Shown here: piece by piece, positions 27,000 through 36,046 of the stretch | Numbering within the stretch: the first letter of the stretch is position 1 | Layout: each line of letters begins with the position of its first letter | Translations under genes and position numbers: made by a program | Notes under the pieces: model-generated | What the model was told of the DNA's origin: nothing | The model's database searches: none | What the model saw: the letters and a program-made list of their open reading frames with translations, nothing else | Origin: Ancylobacter novellus | Lineage (GTDB): Bacteria; Pseudomonadota; Alphaproteobacteria; Rhizobiales; Methylopilaceae | Length of the DNA stretch: 64,000 bases | Direction: 5' to 3' | NCBI GenBank assembly: GCA_003241695.1 | Contig: QFPN01000002.1 | Coordinates: 124,001-188,000, forward strand

Positions 27000-27065
27000 G
27001 GCGCGGCTCCTGCTGATCGCCAGGATCGGCGAGCCCGGCTGTCATGGGTCCGCCGCCCGGCGGCG

Positions 27066-27500
27066 TCAATTCGACCGAGGGCGGGCTTCAGCTCCGCATA
27101 GTTCGATCTTCGGGCAGCGGTCCATGACGACCGCGAGGCCCGCCGCCTCGGCGCGGGCGGCCGAAGCGGCGTCGACCACGCCGAGCTGCGTCCAGAACAC
27201 GCTCGGCCGTGGGGCGAGCGCGAGCGTCTCGTCGAGCACGCTTGCGACATGGCCCGACTGGCGGAACACGTCCACCATGTCGATCGCGACCGGAACGTCG
27301 GCGAGACGAGAGTAGGCGGCGAGCCCCGCGATCTCGCCGCCGCCATGCGCGGGATTGACCGGGATCACGTCGTAGCCGCGCGCCGCGAGAAACGTCATGA
27401 CGCCGAAGCTCGGCCGAGACGGGTTCGGGCTCGCGCCCACCACCGCGATCGTCCGAACGCGGCGCAGGAGCGCGGCGATCTCCCTGTCGTCGACCGGCAT
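27066..27500 (-). CDS. CoA-binding domain protein (YccU-like)
   Basis: The 144-residue Rossmann-fold CoA-binding protein contains TIAVVGASPNPSRPSFGVM, GYDVIPVNP and FWTQLGVVDAASA with a later CP (DRCPKIE). Homologues bind CoA; their cellular role is unclear. It lies upstream of metY on the same strand with a 66-bp gap, and is commonly found beside metY in Rhizobiales, so the two may be co-transcribed. Confidence 0.9.
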   Translation of the reverse strand: MPVDDREIAALLRRVRTIAVVGASPNPSRPSFGVMTFLAARGYDVIPVNPAHGGGEIAGLAAYSRLADVPVAIDMVDVFRQSGHVASVLDETLALAPRPSVFWTQLGVVDAASAARAEAAGLAVVMDRCPKIELCGAEARPRSN

Positions 27501-27524
27501 CCGATCGTCAGCCGCCTGCGACGG

Positions 27525-28238
27525 TCACTTCTTGTCGCCGCCGCCCTGCTGGTCGTCCTCGTCGTCGCCGAACAGGTCCTTGATCTTGTCGAGATAAGGC
27601 TTCACCGCGTCGACGTTGCCGGGAAGCGGCTGGAAGCTCTCGAGCGCGGCGAACTGCTCGTCGAGATCCTTGAGCGCGGCCTTCTTCTCGTCCTCGGAAA
27701 GCGCTGCGTCGCTGTTGATCTCGTCCTGCACCTTCTTCTTTTCGGCGCCGAGGTCCGCGCCGCCCCCCTCTGGATCGCTCGCGCCGAAGGCGAGCAGGAC
27801 GGACTGGGCGACGTCGGCCCAGTCCGAATAGTTGGCGAAGCCGTGCTTCTTGAGGATGGCCTCGATCTGCGGCTTGGCCTTGGGGTCGTCGAGATAGGCC
27901 GCAAGCGCGCCGATCGGATCCTCGGCCTCGCCGACCTCGGCTTCGTCGCTTTCGGGGGCGTTCTGGGGATTCTTGTCCTGATCCTTCGCCTGCGGGCTGT
28001 CCGCCGCGAGCTTCTCGCGCAGCTCTTCGAACTCCGGCCAGGCGGCGATGAACGCCTCGATCTGCTTGCCCTGGAGGGGAACCTGCTTGGGTTCCAGATC
28101 CGCGGCAGAGGCCTCGCCTTGCGCCGCAGGCGCGTCGGCGTTGTTCTGGGCGAAGGTCGGAGCGGCGCCGAGCGCCGAACCCGCTGCGAAAGCGGCGAGG
28201 AGCAAGACGCGCGACGTGCGGCCCGCGGCGATGAGCAT
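27525..28238 (-). CDS. Exported acidic hypothetical protein
   Basis: The 237-residue protein has a signal peptide (cleavage near TFA-QN). Its mature part is acidic, rich in Asp, Glu, Lys and Gln, and mainly helical, with a C-terminal Asp/Gly/Gln tail (GDDEDDQQGGGDKK). ATG 28238 is chosen because it follows a near-perfect GGAGGT ribosome site; the frame is open to 28397. No catalytic motif is visible. It resembles conserved hypothetical periplasmic proteins of Rhizobiales, but I cannot name a function. Confidence 0.75.
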   Translation of the reverse strand: MLIAAGRTSRVLLLAAFAAGSALGAAPTFAQNNADAPAAQGEASAADLEPKQVPLQGKQIEAFIAAWPEFEELREKLAADSPQAKDQDKNPQNAPESDEAEVGEAEDPIGALAAYLDDPKAKPQIEAILKKHGFANYSDWADVAQSVLLAFGASDPEGGGADLGAEKKKVQDEINSDAALSEDEKKAALKDLDEQFAALESFQPLPGNVDAVKPYLDKIKDLFGDDEDDQQGGGDKK

Positions 28239-28369
28239 GACGACCTCCGGAAGGGCGTTTCCGCCGCGCGGGCTTGCGCGACGTCCCCGAAGCGGCTTCA
28301 TCGGCCGCCTGTGCCGGGCGCGCCCGCTGCGGAGCGAGCGTCCCCGAATCGGGACTATGACCGGGGAAT

Positions 28370-28840
28370 ATGGACGCGACCATGACGCAAAAGCCACGCC
28401 CCGTTCCCGATCGCTCGCCGCGCATGACGCTCGACGAGATCCACGCGTTTCTCGCCGCCGAGTTTCCCCAGATCAACCAGGACGGCCCGACCTATGTGGT
28501 CGAGGACATCGGCTATGGCGCGGCGCGGATGCGGCTGCTCGTGAACGAACGTCATCTGCGTCCCGGCGGGACGGTTTCCGGTCCCGCCATGATGGCGCTC
28601 GCGGATGTGGCGCTCTACGTCGCGCTGCTCGGCGCGATCGGACCGGTGAAGCTCGCGGTGACGACGAACCTCACGATCAATTTCCTCAGGCGTCCCGCGC
28701 TTTGCGACGTCGTCGCCGAATGCCGCTATCTGAAGGTTGGGCGCACGCTCGCGGTCGGGGAGGCGACGCTGCGGTCGGACGGAGTCGAGGACCCGATCGC
28801 GCATGTGACGGCGACCTATGCGATTCCCCCCAAGGGCTAG
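28370..28840 (+). CDS. PaaI-family hot-dog thioesterase
   Basis: This 156-residue single hot-dog-domain protein has the PaaI/4HBT pattern LRPGGTVSGPAMMALADVALYVALLG, in which the conserved Gly and the Asp of the helix lie in the active-site region, and then TTNLTINFLRRP. Such enzymes hydrolyse acyl-CoA thioesters; the substrate is not predictable. Starts at 28370 or 28382 are both possible. It is divergent from the exported hypothetical gene. Confidence 0.88.
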   Translation: MDATMTQKPRPVPDRSPRMTLDEIHAFLAAEFPQINQDGPTYVVEDIGYGAARMRLLVNERHLRPGGTVSGPAMMALADVALYVALLGAIGPVKLAVTTNLTINFLRRPALCDVVAECRYLKVGRTLAVGEATLRSDGVEDPIAHVTATYAIPPKG

Positions 28841-28917
28841 CCAGCCTGCTTCTCTCGGGAGACGCGCTGTCTCGTGAAGGGAGCGGCGCAAGGGCCGCAG
28901 AGCATGAAAACAAGCGC

Positions 28918-28980
28918 CTTAGGAAGGGGTATTATTATACCAAAATTATAATGCATTGATTTTGCTATATATTTTGTCTG
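28918..28980 (+). promoter_or_regulatory. AT-rich promoter region of the rplM-rpsI operon
   Basis: A strikingly AT-rich patch in a GC-rich genome lies about 100 bp before rplM. It contains the inverted repeat GGTAT-TATT-ATACC (28928-28941), and TTGATTTTGCTATATATTTT (28956-28975) offers overlapping -35/-10-like elements. The exact transcription start cannot be fixed by eye. Confidence 0.45.
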
Positions 28981-29080
28981 CGTGGCGCCTTGCAAAGACC
29001 GGGGCCTTCGCGTATCAACCGCCTCGTCGCGCGGGATCGTTTTCCGCGCATTTTCTTTGTCTCATCCCGAGGTTCCTCCC

Positions 29081-29560
29081 ATGCGACCTGAGCCGGCCCG
29101 GTCCTTCGTGACCAAGCCCGCCGACGTGGAGAAGAAGTGGGTGGTGATCGACGCCTCCGGCCTCGTGGTCGGCCGGCTCGCCTCGCTCATCGCCATGCGT
29201 CTCCGCGGCAAGCATCTCGCCACTTTCACCCCGCATGTCGACGACGGCGACAACGTCATCGTCGTCAACGCGGCCAAGGTCCACTTCACGGGCCGCAAGC
29301 GCGAGAACAAGTCCTATTTCTGGCACACCGGCTATCCGGGCGGCATCAAGGAGCGCAAGGCGCACCAGGTGCTCGACGGCCGCTTCCCCGAGCGCGTGAT
29401 CGAGAAGGCCGTGGAGCGCATGCTCCCGCGCGGTCCGCTCGGCCGCAGGCAGCTCGGCAATCTCCGGGTCTATGCGAGCGAGAGCCACCCGCATGAGGCC
29501 CAGCAGCCGACCTCGCTCGACGTCGGCGCCCTCAACCGCAAGAACAAGCGGAGCGCCTGA
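29081..29560 (+). CDS. rplM: 50S ribosomal protein L13
   Basis: The 159-residue protein has the complete L13 sequence pattern: KKWVVIDASGLVVGRLAS, HVDDGDNVIVVNA, WHTGYPGGIKERKA and MLPRGPLGRRQLGNLRVY. The ATG at 29081 follows a GAGGTTCC site. rpsI follows after two bases, the universal rplM-rpsI operon. Confidence 0.98.
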   Translation: MRPEPARSFVTKPADVEKKWVVIDASGLVVGRLASLIAMRLRGKHLATFTPHVDDGDNVIVVNAAKVHFTGRKRENKSYFWHTGYPGGIKERKAHQVLDGRFPERVIEKAVERMLPRGPLGRRQLGNLRVYASESHPHEAQQPTSLDVGALNRKNKRSA

Positions 29561-29562
29561 AC

Positions 29563-30039
29563 ATGGCCGAGAACATCTCTTCGCTCGGCGAGCTCGGCGG
29601 CGCCCTCGGGACCGCGCAGGAAGCCCCGCGCCACGTCAAGAAGGTCGACCAGTTCGGCCGCGCCTACGCCACCGGCAAGCGCAAGGACGCGGTCGCCCGC
29701 GTCTGGATCCGCCCCGGCTCGGGCAAGATCACCGTCAACAAGCGTCCGCTCGAGGTCTACTTCGCGCGTCCGGTGCTGCGCATGATCCTCGAGCAGCCGC
29801 TCGGCGTCGCCAACCGTCAGGGCCAGTACGACGTGATCGTCACCGTCGCGGGCGGCGGTCTGTCGGGCCAGGCGGGCGCGGTGCGCCATGGCCTGTCCAA
29901 GGCGCTCACCCATTTCGAGCCGGAGCTCCGCGGCGTGCTGAAGAAGGGCGGGTTCCTCACCCGCGACAGCCGCGTCGTCGAGCGCAAGAAGTACGGCCGC
30001 GCCAAGGCCCGCCGCAGCTTCCAGTTCTCGAAGCGCTGA
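29563..30039 (+). CDS. rpsI: 30S ribosomal protein S9
   Basis: The 158-residue protein contains AYATGKRKDAVARVWIRPGS near its N-terminus and ends with the basic GRAKARRSFQFSKR tail, which reaches the ribosomal P site. The N-terminal 35 residues are the alphaproteobacterial extension. It is followed by a strong terminator at 30080. In many relatives argC follows; here argC is at 42011 and speB comes next. Confidence 0.98.
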   Translation: MAENISSLGELGGALGTAQEAPRHVKKVDQFGRAYATGKRKDAVARVWIRPGSGKITVNKRPLEVYFARPVLRMILEQPLGVANRQGQYDVIVTVAGGGLSGQAGAVRHGLSKALTHFEPELRGVLKKGGFLTRDSRVVERKKYGRAKARRSFQFSKR

Positions 30040-30079
30040 CATCGACGCGAATCCCGGATCAGGTTTCGCGTACCGGAGA

Positions 30080-30107
30080 GGCGGGTCCCATGGGGCCCGC
30101 CTTTTTT
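30080..30107 (+). terminator. Intrinsic terminator of rplM-rpsI
   Basis: GGCGGG (30080-30085) pairs with CCCGCC (30096-30101) around a TCCCATGGGG loop that can pair further, followed by TTTTTT (30102-30107). Confidence 0.85.
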
Positions 30108-30116
30108 GTTCGTGAA

Positions 30117-30341
30117 CGCCGCGCTCGCGTCCCGGCCTTGAGCGGGACCCACGAACGCCGGCGCGTCCGGGAAGGCCCCACGCGACCGGAGCGTTTCGCC
30201 CTGCCGCGTCGGTTATGGGTCCAGGCTCAAGGCCGGGACGCGAGGGCGGCGCTTCGCCGTCGCAATGATCCGGCGGCGCTGCTACAGAACGCTCGTTCTG
30301 ATGACGATCCCGGCTCTCCGTTTGCGCTCGGCCGGGATGAC
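30117..30341. repeat. Two adjacent dispersed repeats between rpsI and speB
   Basis: The first element (about 30121-30245) begins CTCGCGTCCCGGCCTTGAGC and ends with its near inverse GGCCGGGACGCGAG, an imperfect palindrome of about 125 bp; a diverged copy lies at 34811-34936. The second (about 30290-30341) contains CGATCCCGGCTCTCC and CCGGGATGACG, shared with 41958-41995. The rest of the 317-bp gap holds the rpsI terminator; I see no gene. Confidence 0.7.
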
Positions 30342-30356
30342 GCCAAGCGAGGTCCC

Positions 30357-31349
30357 ATGGCGGCGCCCGGTTCCGATCCCCTTCACCCGCGCCCGATCGA
30401 CGACGCGCTGAACCCCGCGCGCCGGTTCGGGGAATCGACGGAGGCGAACTACGCCGGCGCCGCCTCCTTCCTGCGCCGCCCCTATGTCCGCTCGGCGGAG
30501 GGGGCCGAGGTCGCGGTCTGGGGCGTGCCGCTCGACACCTCCGTGTCGAACCGGCCGGGAACGCGCTTCGGGCCGCGGGCGATCAGGGAAGCCTCGACGA
30601 TCATGTGCGGCGACCCGGCCTATCCGTTCGACTTCGACATCTTCGCCGATCTCGCCGTCGCCGACACGGGCGACTGCTCGCTCGACTACGGGCGAATCGA
30701 GCAGATGCCGTCGGCGATCGAGGCCCAGGCGGCCGAGCGCTACGCCGCGGGCGCGCACCTCGTGACCCTCGGCGGCGACCACTTCCTGACCTATCCGGTG
30801 CTCAAGGCGCTCGTCGCGAAGCTTGGCCGTCCCGTGGCGCTCGTTCAGTTCGACGCCCATCAGGACACCTGGGACGACGACGGCAGCCGCATCGACCACG
30901 GCACGATGATCACCCGCGCGGTCCGCGACGGGCTGATCATTCCTGAGCGCTCGATCCAGATCGGCATCCGCACCCACGCGCCGACCGACTGCGGGATCTC
31001 GATCGTCGACGGGCTGCTCTGCGACGAGATGGGGCCGCTCGCCGTCGCGAGCCGCATCCTCGGCCATGTGGAGGATGCGCCGACCTACGTCAGCTTCGAC
31101 ATCGACTGCCTCGACCCGGCCTATGCGCCCGGCACCGGCACGCCCGTTTCGGGCGGCGTATCCTCGGTCTTCGCGATCCGGTGCCTTCGGCGATTGGGCG
31201 CGCTCGACCTGAAGGGCTTCGACGTCGTCGAGGTGTCGCCGCCCTACGACTACGCCGGCGTCACCGCGCTCGCCGCCGCCCATCTCGGCCAGCTCTATCT
31301 CGGGCTGCTCGCCGAGCGGAAGCGGGCGGGGAAGACGATCGCGCCATGA
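30357..31349 (+). CDS. speB: Agmatinase / ureohydrolase family protein
   Basis: This 330-residue ureohydrolase carries all dimanganese motifs: GGDH, QFDAHQD and SFDIDCLDP followed by APGTGTPVSGG. Agmatinase hydrolyses agmatine to putrescine and urea; guanidinobutyrase or a related activity is possible because the family cannot be split by sight. ATG 30357 follows GAGG and begins at the family start, although the frame is open far upstream. It overlaps the next lipoprotein gene by ATGA. Confidence 0.9.
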   Translation: MAAPGSDPLHPRPIDDALNPARRFGESTEANYAGAASFLRRPYVRSAEGAEVAVWGVPLDTSVSNRPGTRFGPRAIREASTIMCGDPAYPFDFDIFADLAVADTGDCSLDYGRIEQMPSAIEAQAAERYAAGAHLVTLGGDHFLTYPVLKALVAKLGRPVALVQFDAHQDTWDDDGSRIDHGTMITRAVRDGLIIPERSIQIGIRTHAPTDCGISIVDGLLCDEMGPLAVASRILGHVEDAPTYVSFDIDCLDPAYAPGTGTPVSGGVSSVFAIRCLRRLGALDLKGFDVVEVSPPYDYAGVTALAAAHLGQLYLGLLAERKRAGKTIAP

Positions 31350-31732
31350 AGACGCTCCGGATCGTCTCGCTCGTCGCCGCGGCGCTCGCGCTTTCCGCCT
31401 GCGCCGGCGACCGCGTCTGGATGCGGTCCGGCGCCGGTTCGTCCGACGCCGAAGTCGACGAGATGTCCTGCGCCGAACAGGCTGAGAAGAGCGGGGTCTC
31501 GGTCTCGATCGGCGGCGAGGCTTCGCCGCCCATGGACCGCTTCAGCCAGCGTTACGCCTGTCTTCGCAGCCGCGGCTACAAGCTCGTGACCCTCGACGCA
31601 GAGGAGGCGGCGAAGCTCAAGTCGCTCTCCGGCGCGGCGCGCGAGGAGTACTGGCGCGAGTTGCTCGTGAAGCGCGGCTTCGCCGCTCCGCGTCCGGCCG
31701 ACGCTCTTCCGCCGGCCGCGCCCGTTCGGTGA
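31346..31732 (+). CDS. Small lipoprotein of unknown function
   Basis: The 128-residue protein has a signal peptide and the lipobox LSAC (Cys about residue 19). The mature part has three further Cys and a Pro/Ala-rich tail. It is co-translated with speB (ATGA overlap), yet it shows no enzyme motif. I do not recognise a family. Confidence 0.75.
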   Translation: MKTLRIVSLVAAALALSACAGDRVWMRSGAGSSDAEVDEMSCAEQAEKSGVSVSIGGEASPPMDRFSQRYACLRSRGYKLVTLDAEEAAKLKSLSGAAREEYWRELLVKRGFAAPRPADALPPAAPVR

Positions 31733-31854
31733 TGGGATTGCGGGGAGCAAAAAGGCTAACCGCCGATTCCCAGCGGTGAACCTTCAACAAAATGCGATTG
31801 CGACTCCACCGCCCCGCCTTGGCATCTATGGTTGGGGATACGGGGGAAAATTGG

Positions 31855-32241
31855 ATGTCGCGCAGAAACAAGAAAGCCGGAGGCGAAGCGCCTCCGTCGT
31901 CGTTCGACGGCTTCATGAACGAGGTCGCGGGTCTCGCGCGATCGCTCGCCCCGGCGATCGGCGAAATGCTTGATCCCGACGGACGGACGCCGGCCGTTCC
32001 GTGGAGCGGATCGCGAGATCACGGCCTGCGGCTGTGTCTTTCGATGCTGCGCTACGCCCGCGCGGAGCTTGCGACGGAGGCGGAAGCGGAAAAGGTCGAC
32101 CTGGCGATCGCGCAGGTCGAGGCGGAACTCCTCATGGAGCAGGAGCGGGACTTCGCCGACCGTTCCGAAGGCCTCGACGGATACGCCGTGACGATCGCGC
32201 ATGGCCACATCGTGGGCAAACGTTTCGCCGACGACGCTTGA
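31855..32241 (+). CDS. Hypothetical cytoplasmic protein
   Basis: The 128-residue protein starts with a basic patch (MSRRNKKAGG) and is then mostly helical, with an acidic centre (ELATEAEAEKVDLAIAQVEA). ATG 31855 is preceded by GGGGGAA at suitable spacing; upstream starts at 31828 and 31792 lack a good ribosome site. No family is recognised. It converges on nadC. Confidence 0.65.
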   Translation: MSRRNKKAGGEAPPSSFDGFMNEVAGLARSLAPAIGEMLDPDGRTPAVPWSGSRDHGLRLCLSMLRYARAELATEAEAEKVDLAIAQVEAELLMEQERDFADRSEGLDGYAVTIAHGHIVGKRFADDA

Positions 32242-32252
32242 AGCCGGGGGGC

Positions 32253-33107
32253 TCAGGCGACGTCGAGGCCGAGATCGAGCGTCGGAGCCGAATGGGTGAT
32301 GCGGCCGACCGAGATCAGATCCACGCCGGCTTCCGCGATCGCCGTCACGGTCTCGAGCGACACCGTTCCCGACGCTTCGGTGACCATGCGGCCCGCGACG
32401 CGCGCGACCGCCTCTCGAAGCGTCGCCGGCTCCATGTTGTCGAGCAGCACCGCGTCCGCGCCTTCCGCGATGACCCGGTCGAGTTGATCGAGCGTATCGA
32501 CCTCGATCTCGATCTTCACCAGATGGCCCGCATGGGCCTTGGCCGCGCGCAGCGCCGCCTCGACGCCGCCGGCGACCGCGATGTGGTTGTCCTTGATCAG
32601 GATCGCGTCGTCGAGGCCGAAGCGGTGGTTCGCGCCGCCGCCGCACCGAACGGCGTATTTCTCGAACACGCGCAGTCCGGGCGTCGTCTTGCGCGTGTCG
32701 CAGATCCTGGCCCGCGTATGCGCGATCCGCTCGGCGAAGGCCGCGGTCAGCGTCGCGACGCCGGAAAGATGGCCGAGGAAATTGAGCGCCGTGCGTTCTC
32801 CCGTCAGCACCGCGCGCGCCGGACCCTCGATGCGCGCGACCACCGTTCCAGGCTCGAGGTGGTCGCCGTCGGAGCGCTCGGAAGCAAAGACGATAGCCGG
32901 CTCCACGGCGCGAAAGGCGGCTTCGGCCAGCTGGAGCCCCGCGAGGCGGCCGGGCTTTCGCGCCACGATCGCCACGCGCGTCCGCGCGTCCGGCGGGATG
33001 GTGGCCGCGCTGGTCACGTCGCCGGCGCGGCCGAGATCTTCGGCAAGCGCGGCCTCGACCGCGCGGGCGACCGCAAGGCGGTCGAGCGGGGCTGGTCCGG
33101 TGCTCAT
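32253..33107 (-). CDS. nadC: Quinolinate phosphoribosyltransferase (carboxylating)
   Basis: The 284-residue enzyme converts quinolinate and PRPP to nicotinate mononucleotide, CO2 and PPi. Recognisable stretches are RTALNFLGHLSGVAT, CDTRKTTPGLRVFEKYAVRCGGG with the substrate-binding Arg and Lys residues, and NHRFGLDDAILIKDNHIAVAG (in part). Its ATG overlaps the nadB stop, so the two are co-translated. It is the last gene of nadABC. Confidence 0.97.
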   Translation of the reverse strand: MSTGPAPLDRLAVARAVEAALAEDLGRAGDVTSAATIPPDARTRVAIVARKPGRLAGLQLAEAAFRAVEPAIVFASERSDGDHLEPGTVVARIEGPARAVLTGERTALNFLGHLSGVATLTAAFAERIAHTRARICDTRKTTPGLRVFEKYAVRCGGGANHRFGLDDAILIKDNHIAVAGGVEAALRAAKAHAGHLVKIEIEVDTLDQLDRVIAEGADAVLLDNMEPATLREAVARVAGRMVTEASGTVSLETVTAIAEAGVDLISVGRITHSAPTLDLGLDVA

Positions 33108-34720
33108 GAGGCGGCGAGCTCCCGCGCCGGCGCGCCGATATGGTCGAGCGCGTCTTCGAGCGTGATGGTGGACCGGCGTCGCAGCTCTTCACGCGGCGCG
33201 TCGAAATCCGTCCGCATATGCGCGCCGCGGCTCTCCTTTCGGCGCTCGGCCGAAACCGCGATCAGCAACGCCGCGGTCGCCATGTTGGCGAACTCGGCCG
33301 AGCGCGCTCCCCGACGCAGTCGATCGAGCGTCTCGACCGCGCGGGCGAGGCGGACGCCGTCGCGCACGACGCCGACGCTGTCGGTCATGGTCCGGCGCAG
33401 CGTCGCGGCCGCGCCGTCGTCGGCGGCTGTGGCGACAGGAGCCGCACGCTCGCCCGGCGTCCTCACGGGAGCCGGCGCCATGGGCGCGAGCCCGGCGATG
33501 TCCTCGGCGATGCGCGCGCCGAAAACCACCGCCTCCAGCAGCGAGTTCGAAGCGAGCCGGTTCGCGCCGTGCGCGCCCGTGGAGGCGGTCTCGCCGCATG
33601 CCCAGAGACCGTCGAGCGAGGTGCGGCCGTTCGCGTCGGTGAGCACGCCGCCCATGTGGTAGTGGGCGGCCGGCGCGACCGGGATCGGGTCGCGCACCGG
33701 ATCGATCCCGCCGGACAGACAGGCGGCGTGGACAGTGGGGAAGCGGGTCGGGAAACGCTCGCCCACGGCCTGCCGCGCGTCGAGGAAGGCGCCGCCGTTC
33801 CGCGCCGCCTCGTAGACCGCGCGGGCGACGACGTCGCGGGGAGCGAGGTCGAGATCGGGGTGGACGCCTTCCATGACGCGCCGTCCCGCCCGGTCGACGA
33901 GGACGGCGCCTTCGCCGCGCAGCGCTTCGGTCGCAAGCGGGGCGGGGTCCCGGCCGATCGCGATCGCGGTCGGATGGAACTGCACGAATTCGAGGTCGGC
34001 GAGCGTCGCGCCCGCGCGCGCCGCCATGGCGAGGCCGGCGCCGCGCGCCTCGACGGGATTGGTGGTGACGGCGAAGAGATGCCCGACGCCGCCGGACGCC
34101 AGAACGACGGCGCGTCCGGGGATGGTCATGGGCTTCGCACCGGGCCGTCCGACCGGGCGCGCCACGACGCCCGTGACGAAGCGCCCTTCACAAACGAGCT
34201 CCTCGGCCGCATAGCCTTCGAGCACGCGGATCGTGGGCTTGCGCCGCACGGCGGCGACCAGCGCCGCCATGATGGCCCGGCCCGCGAGATCCCCGTTCAC
34301 CCGCACGATGCGCCGTTCTGAATGCGCGGCCTCGCGCGAGAGCAGGAGCTTGCCCTCGAGGTCGCGGTCGAACGGCACGCCGTAGGAGAGCAGATCGGCG
34401 ATGCGCGCCGGCGCCTCGGAGGTCATGAGGCGGGCGACCGCCTCGTCGACGATGCCGGCGCCCGCCGCGACCGTGTCGGCGGCGTGGGCGTCCGCGCTGT
34501 CGCCGACGCCGACGGCCGCCGCGATGCCCCCTTGAGCCCAGGCCGAGGACGCGCCGTCGCCGAGCGGCGCGGCGGTGAGGATGGTGACCGGCCGGTCGCC
34601 GAGCTTCAGGGCGCAGAACAGTCCGGCGAGGCCGCCGCCGACGATGACGACGTCGTCGGCGCCCGCCCAGCTCTGCGGGGCGAGATCGTCGGGAGACAAG
34701 AGGGAAAGGGCGTCAGTCAT
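33104..34720 (-). CDS. nadB: L-aspartate oxidase
   Basis: This 538-residue FAD flavoprotein oxidises L-aspartate to iminoaspartate, the substrate of NadA. The N-terminal dinucleotide motif VIVGGGLAGLFCALKLG, the SSAWAQGGIAAAVG stretch and the FAD-domain end GLWACGETASTGAHGANRLASN are all present. The C-terminal helical domain carries the usual Arg-rich segment. It is co-translated with nadC. Between nadA and nadB lie 219 bp occupied by dispersed repeats. Confidence 0.96.
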   Translation of the reverse strand: MTDALSLLSPDDLAPQSWAGADDVVIVGGGLAGLFCALKLGDRPVTILTAAPLGDGASSAWAQGGIAAAVGVGDSADAHAADTVAAGAGIVDEAVARLMTSEAPARIADLLSYGVPFDRDLEGKLLLSREAAHSERRIVRVNGDLAGRAIMAALVAAVRRKPTIRVLEGYAAEELVCEGRFVTGVVARPVGRPGAKPMTIPGRAVVLASGGVGHLFAVTTNPVEARGAGLAMAARAGATLADLEFVQFHPTAIAIGRDPAPLATEALRGEGAVLVDRAGRRVMEGVHPDLDLAPRDVVARAVYEAARNGGAFLDARQAVGERFPTRFPTVHAACLSGGIDPVRDPIPVAPAAHYHMGGVLTDANGRTSLDGLWACGETASTGAHGANRLASNSLLEAVVFGARIAEDIAGLAPMAPAPVRTPGERAAPVATAADDGAAATLRRTMTDSVGVVRDGVRLARAVETLDRLRRGARSAEFANMATAALLIAVSAERRKESRGAHMRTDFDAPREELRRRSTITLEDALDHIGAPARELAAS

Positions 34721-34740
34721 GACGGCGTACTCGCGAGATC

Positions 34741-34936
34741 CGTCATCCCGGACGAAGCGGCGAAGCCGCGAAGATCCGGGATCGTCCTCAGGATGAAGCG
34801 CGGAAGGCGCCGCGCTCGCGTCCCGGCCGAAGAGCCGGGACCCAGATCCGCGGCGGTTCGAGAGCAGCCCGAACGGTCGCGTTTCGTTCGGAAGGTCCGG
34901 GGCTCATGGGTCCCGGCTTTTCGGCCGGGACACGAA
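34741..34936. repeat. Dispersed repeats between nadA and nadB
   Basis: 34741-34784 is a copy of the GTCATCCCGGAC / GATCCGGGATCG palindrome. 34811-34936 is a diverged copy of the 125-bp element also seen at 30121-30245 (starts CTCGCGTCCCGGCC, ends GGCCGGGACACGAAG, shares GGTCGCGTTTCG and ATGGGTCC). They interrupt the nad operon and could affect transcript stability. Confidence 0.7.
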
Positions 34937-34939
34937 GCC

Positions 34940-36019
34940 TCAGATCTTCAGGTTCACCATGCGCTCGACGCTCAGCCGGGCGCGGTCGGCGATCACGGGA
35001 TCCACGATGATCTCCTCGCGCATGTGCACGAGGCTTTCGAGGATCTTCGGCAGCGTGATCCGCTTCATGTGCGGGCAGAGGTTGCAGGGTTTCACGAACT
35101 CGGTCTCGGGCGCCTCGGTCATGATGTTGTCGGCCATCGAGCACTCGGTCACGAGCACGACCTTCTTCGGCTTCTTCAGCTTGACGAAGTCCGCGAGCTT
35201 GGCGGTCGAGCCCGTGAAGTCGGCCTCGGCGATCACGTCCGGCGGGCATTCGGGATGGGCGAGGATGGTGACGTCCGGATCAGCCTCGCGATAGGCGCGA
35301 AGCTCCTCGGCCGTGAAGCGCTCGTGCACCTCGCAGGCGCCGTGCCAGGTGATGATCTTCACCTTGGTCTGGGAGGCGATCCACATCGCGAGATACTGGT
35401 CGGGCAGCACCATGACCTCGGGCACGCCGAGCGACTCCACCACCGCGACGGCGTTGCCGGAGGTGAGGCAGATGTCGGCCTCGGCCTTCACTTCCGCGGT
35501 CGTGTTCACATAGACCGCGACCGGCACGCCCGGATGGCGGCGGCGCAGCTCGCGGACGTCTTCCGCGGTGATCGAGGTGGCGAGCGAACAGCCGGCGCGG
35601 CTGTCGGGGATGAGCACCGTCTTGTCCGGATTGAGGATCTTCGACGTCTCGGCCATGAAATGGACGCCGCACTGCACGATGACCTCGGCGTCGGTCTTGG
35701 TCGCCTCGCGGGCGAGCTGGAAGCTGTCGCCGACGACGTCGGCCACGCAGTTGTAGATCTCCGGCGTCTGATAATTGTGCGCCAGGATGACCGCGTTGCG
35801 GACCTTCTTCAGCTCGTTGATGGCCTTCACGTAGGGCGCGAAGAACGGCCACTCGACAGGCGGCACGACGGTCTTCACGCGCTCGTAGAGATGGGCGGTG
35901 GCGGCCTGGACTTCCGAGGTCCATTCGAGCGACGGCATCGCGACCGGCTGGAACCGGCGCGGCGCGCCATAGGCGGCCGGAGCGAGGGCGGACACCTTCG
36001 AGGCGGCGAGCGGGGACAT
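34940..36019 (-). CDS. nadA: Quinolinate synthase NadA
   Basis: This [4Fe-4S] enzyme condenses iminoaspartate with dihydroxyacetone phosphate to quinolinate. Characteristic parts are AVILAHNYQTPEIY, VVGDSF, VQCGVHFMAE, TWHGACEVHE and CNLCPHMK; the cluster Cys positions are kept. I choose ATG 36019 because GGAGG stands 5 bp upstream; the ATG at 36031 overlaps that site. A palindromic operator lies just upstream, so the nadABC operon is probably regulated by NAD status. Confidence 0.96.
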   Translation of the reverse strand: MSPLAASKVSALAPAAYGAPRRFQPVAMPSLEWTSEVQAATAHLYERVKTVVPPVEWPFFAPYVKAINELKKVRNAVILAHNYQTPEIYNCVADVVGDSFQLAREATKTDAEVIVQCGVHFMAETSKILNPDKTVLIPDSRAGCSLATSITAEDVRELRRRHPGVPVAVYVNTTAEVKAEADICLTSGNAVAVVESLGVPEVMVLPDQYLAMWIASQTKVKIITWHGACEVHERFTAEELRAYREADPDVTILAHPECPPDVIAEADFTGSTAKLADFVKLKKPKKVVLVTECSMADNIMTEAPETEFVKPCNLCPHMKRITLPKILESLVHMREEIIVDPVIADRARLSVERMVNLKI

Positions 36020-36046
36020 GGCGTCCTCCAATGATCAACCGAACCA

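Noticed and set aside
26999..27065. SAM riboswitch before metY
   Set aside because: The 66-bp leader shows no SAM-II-like pseudoknot elements that I could recognise.
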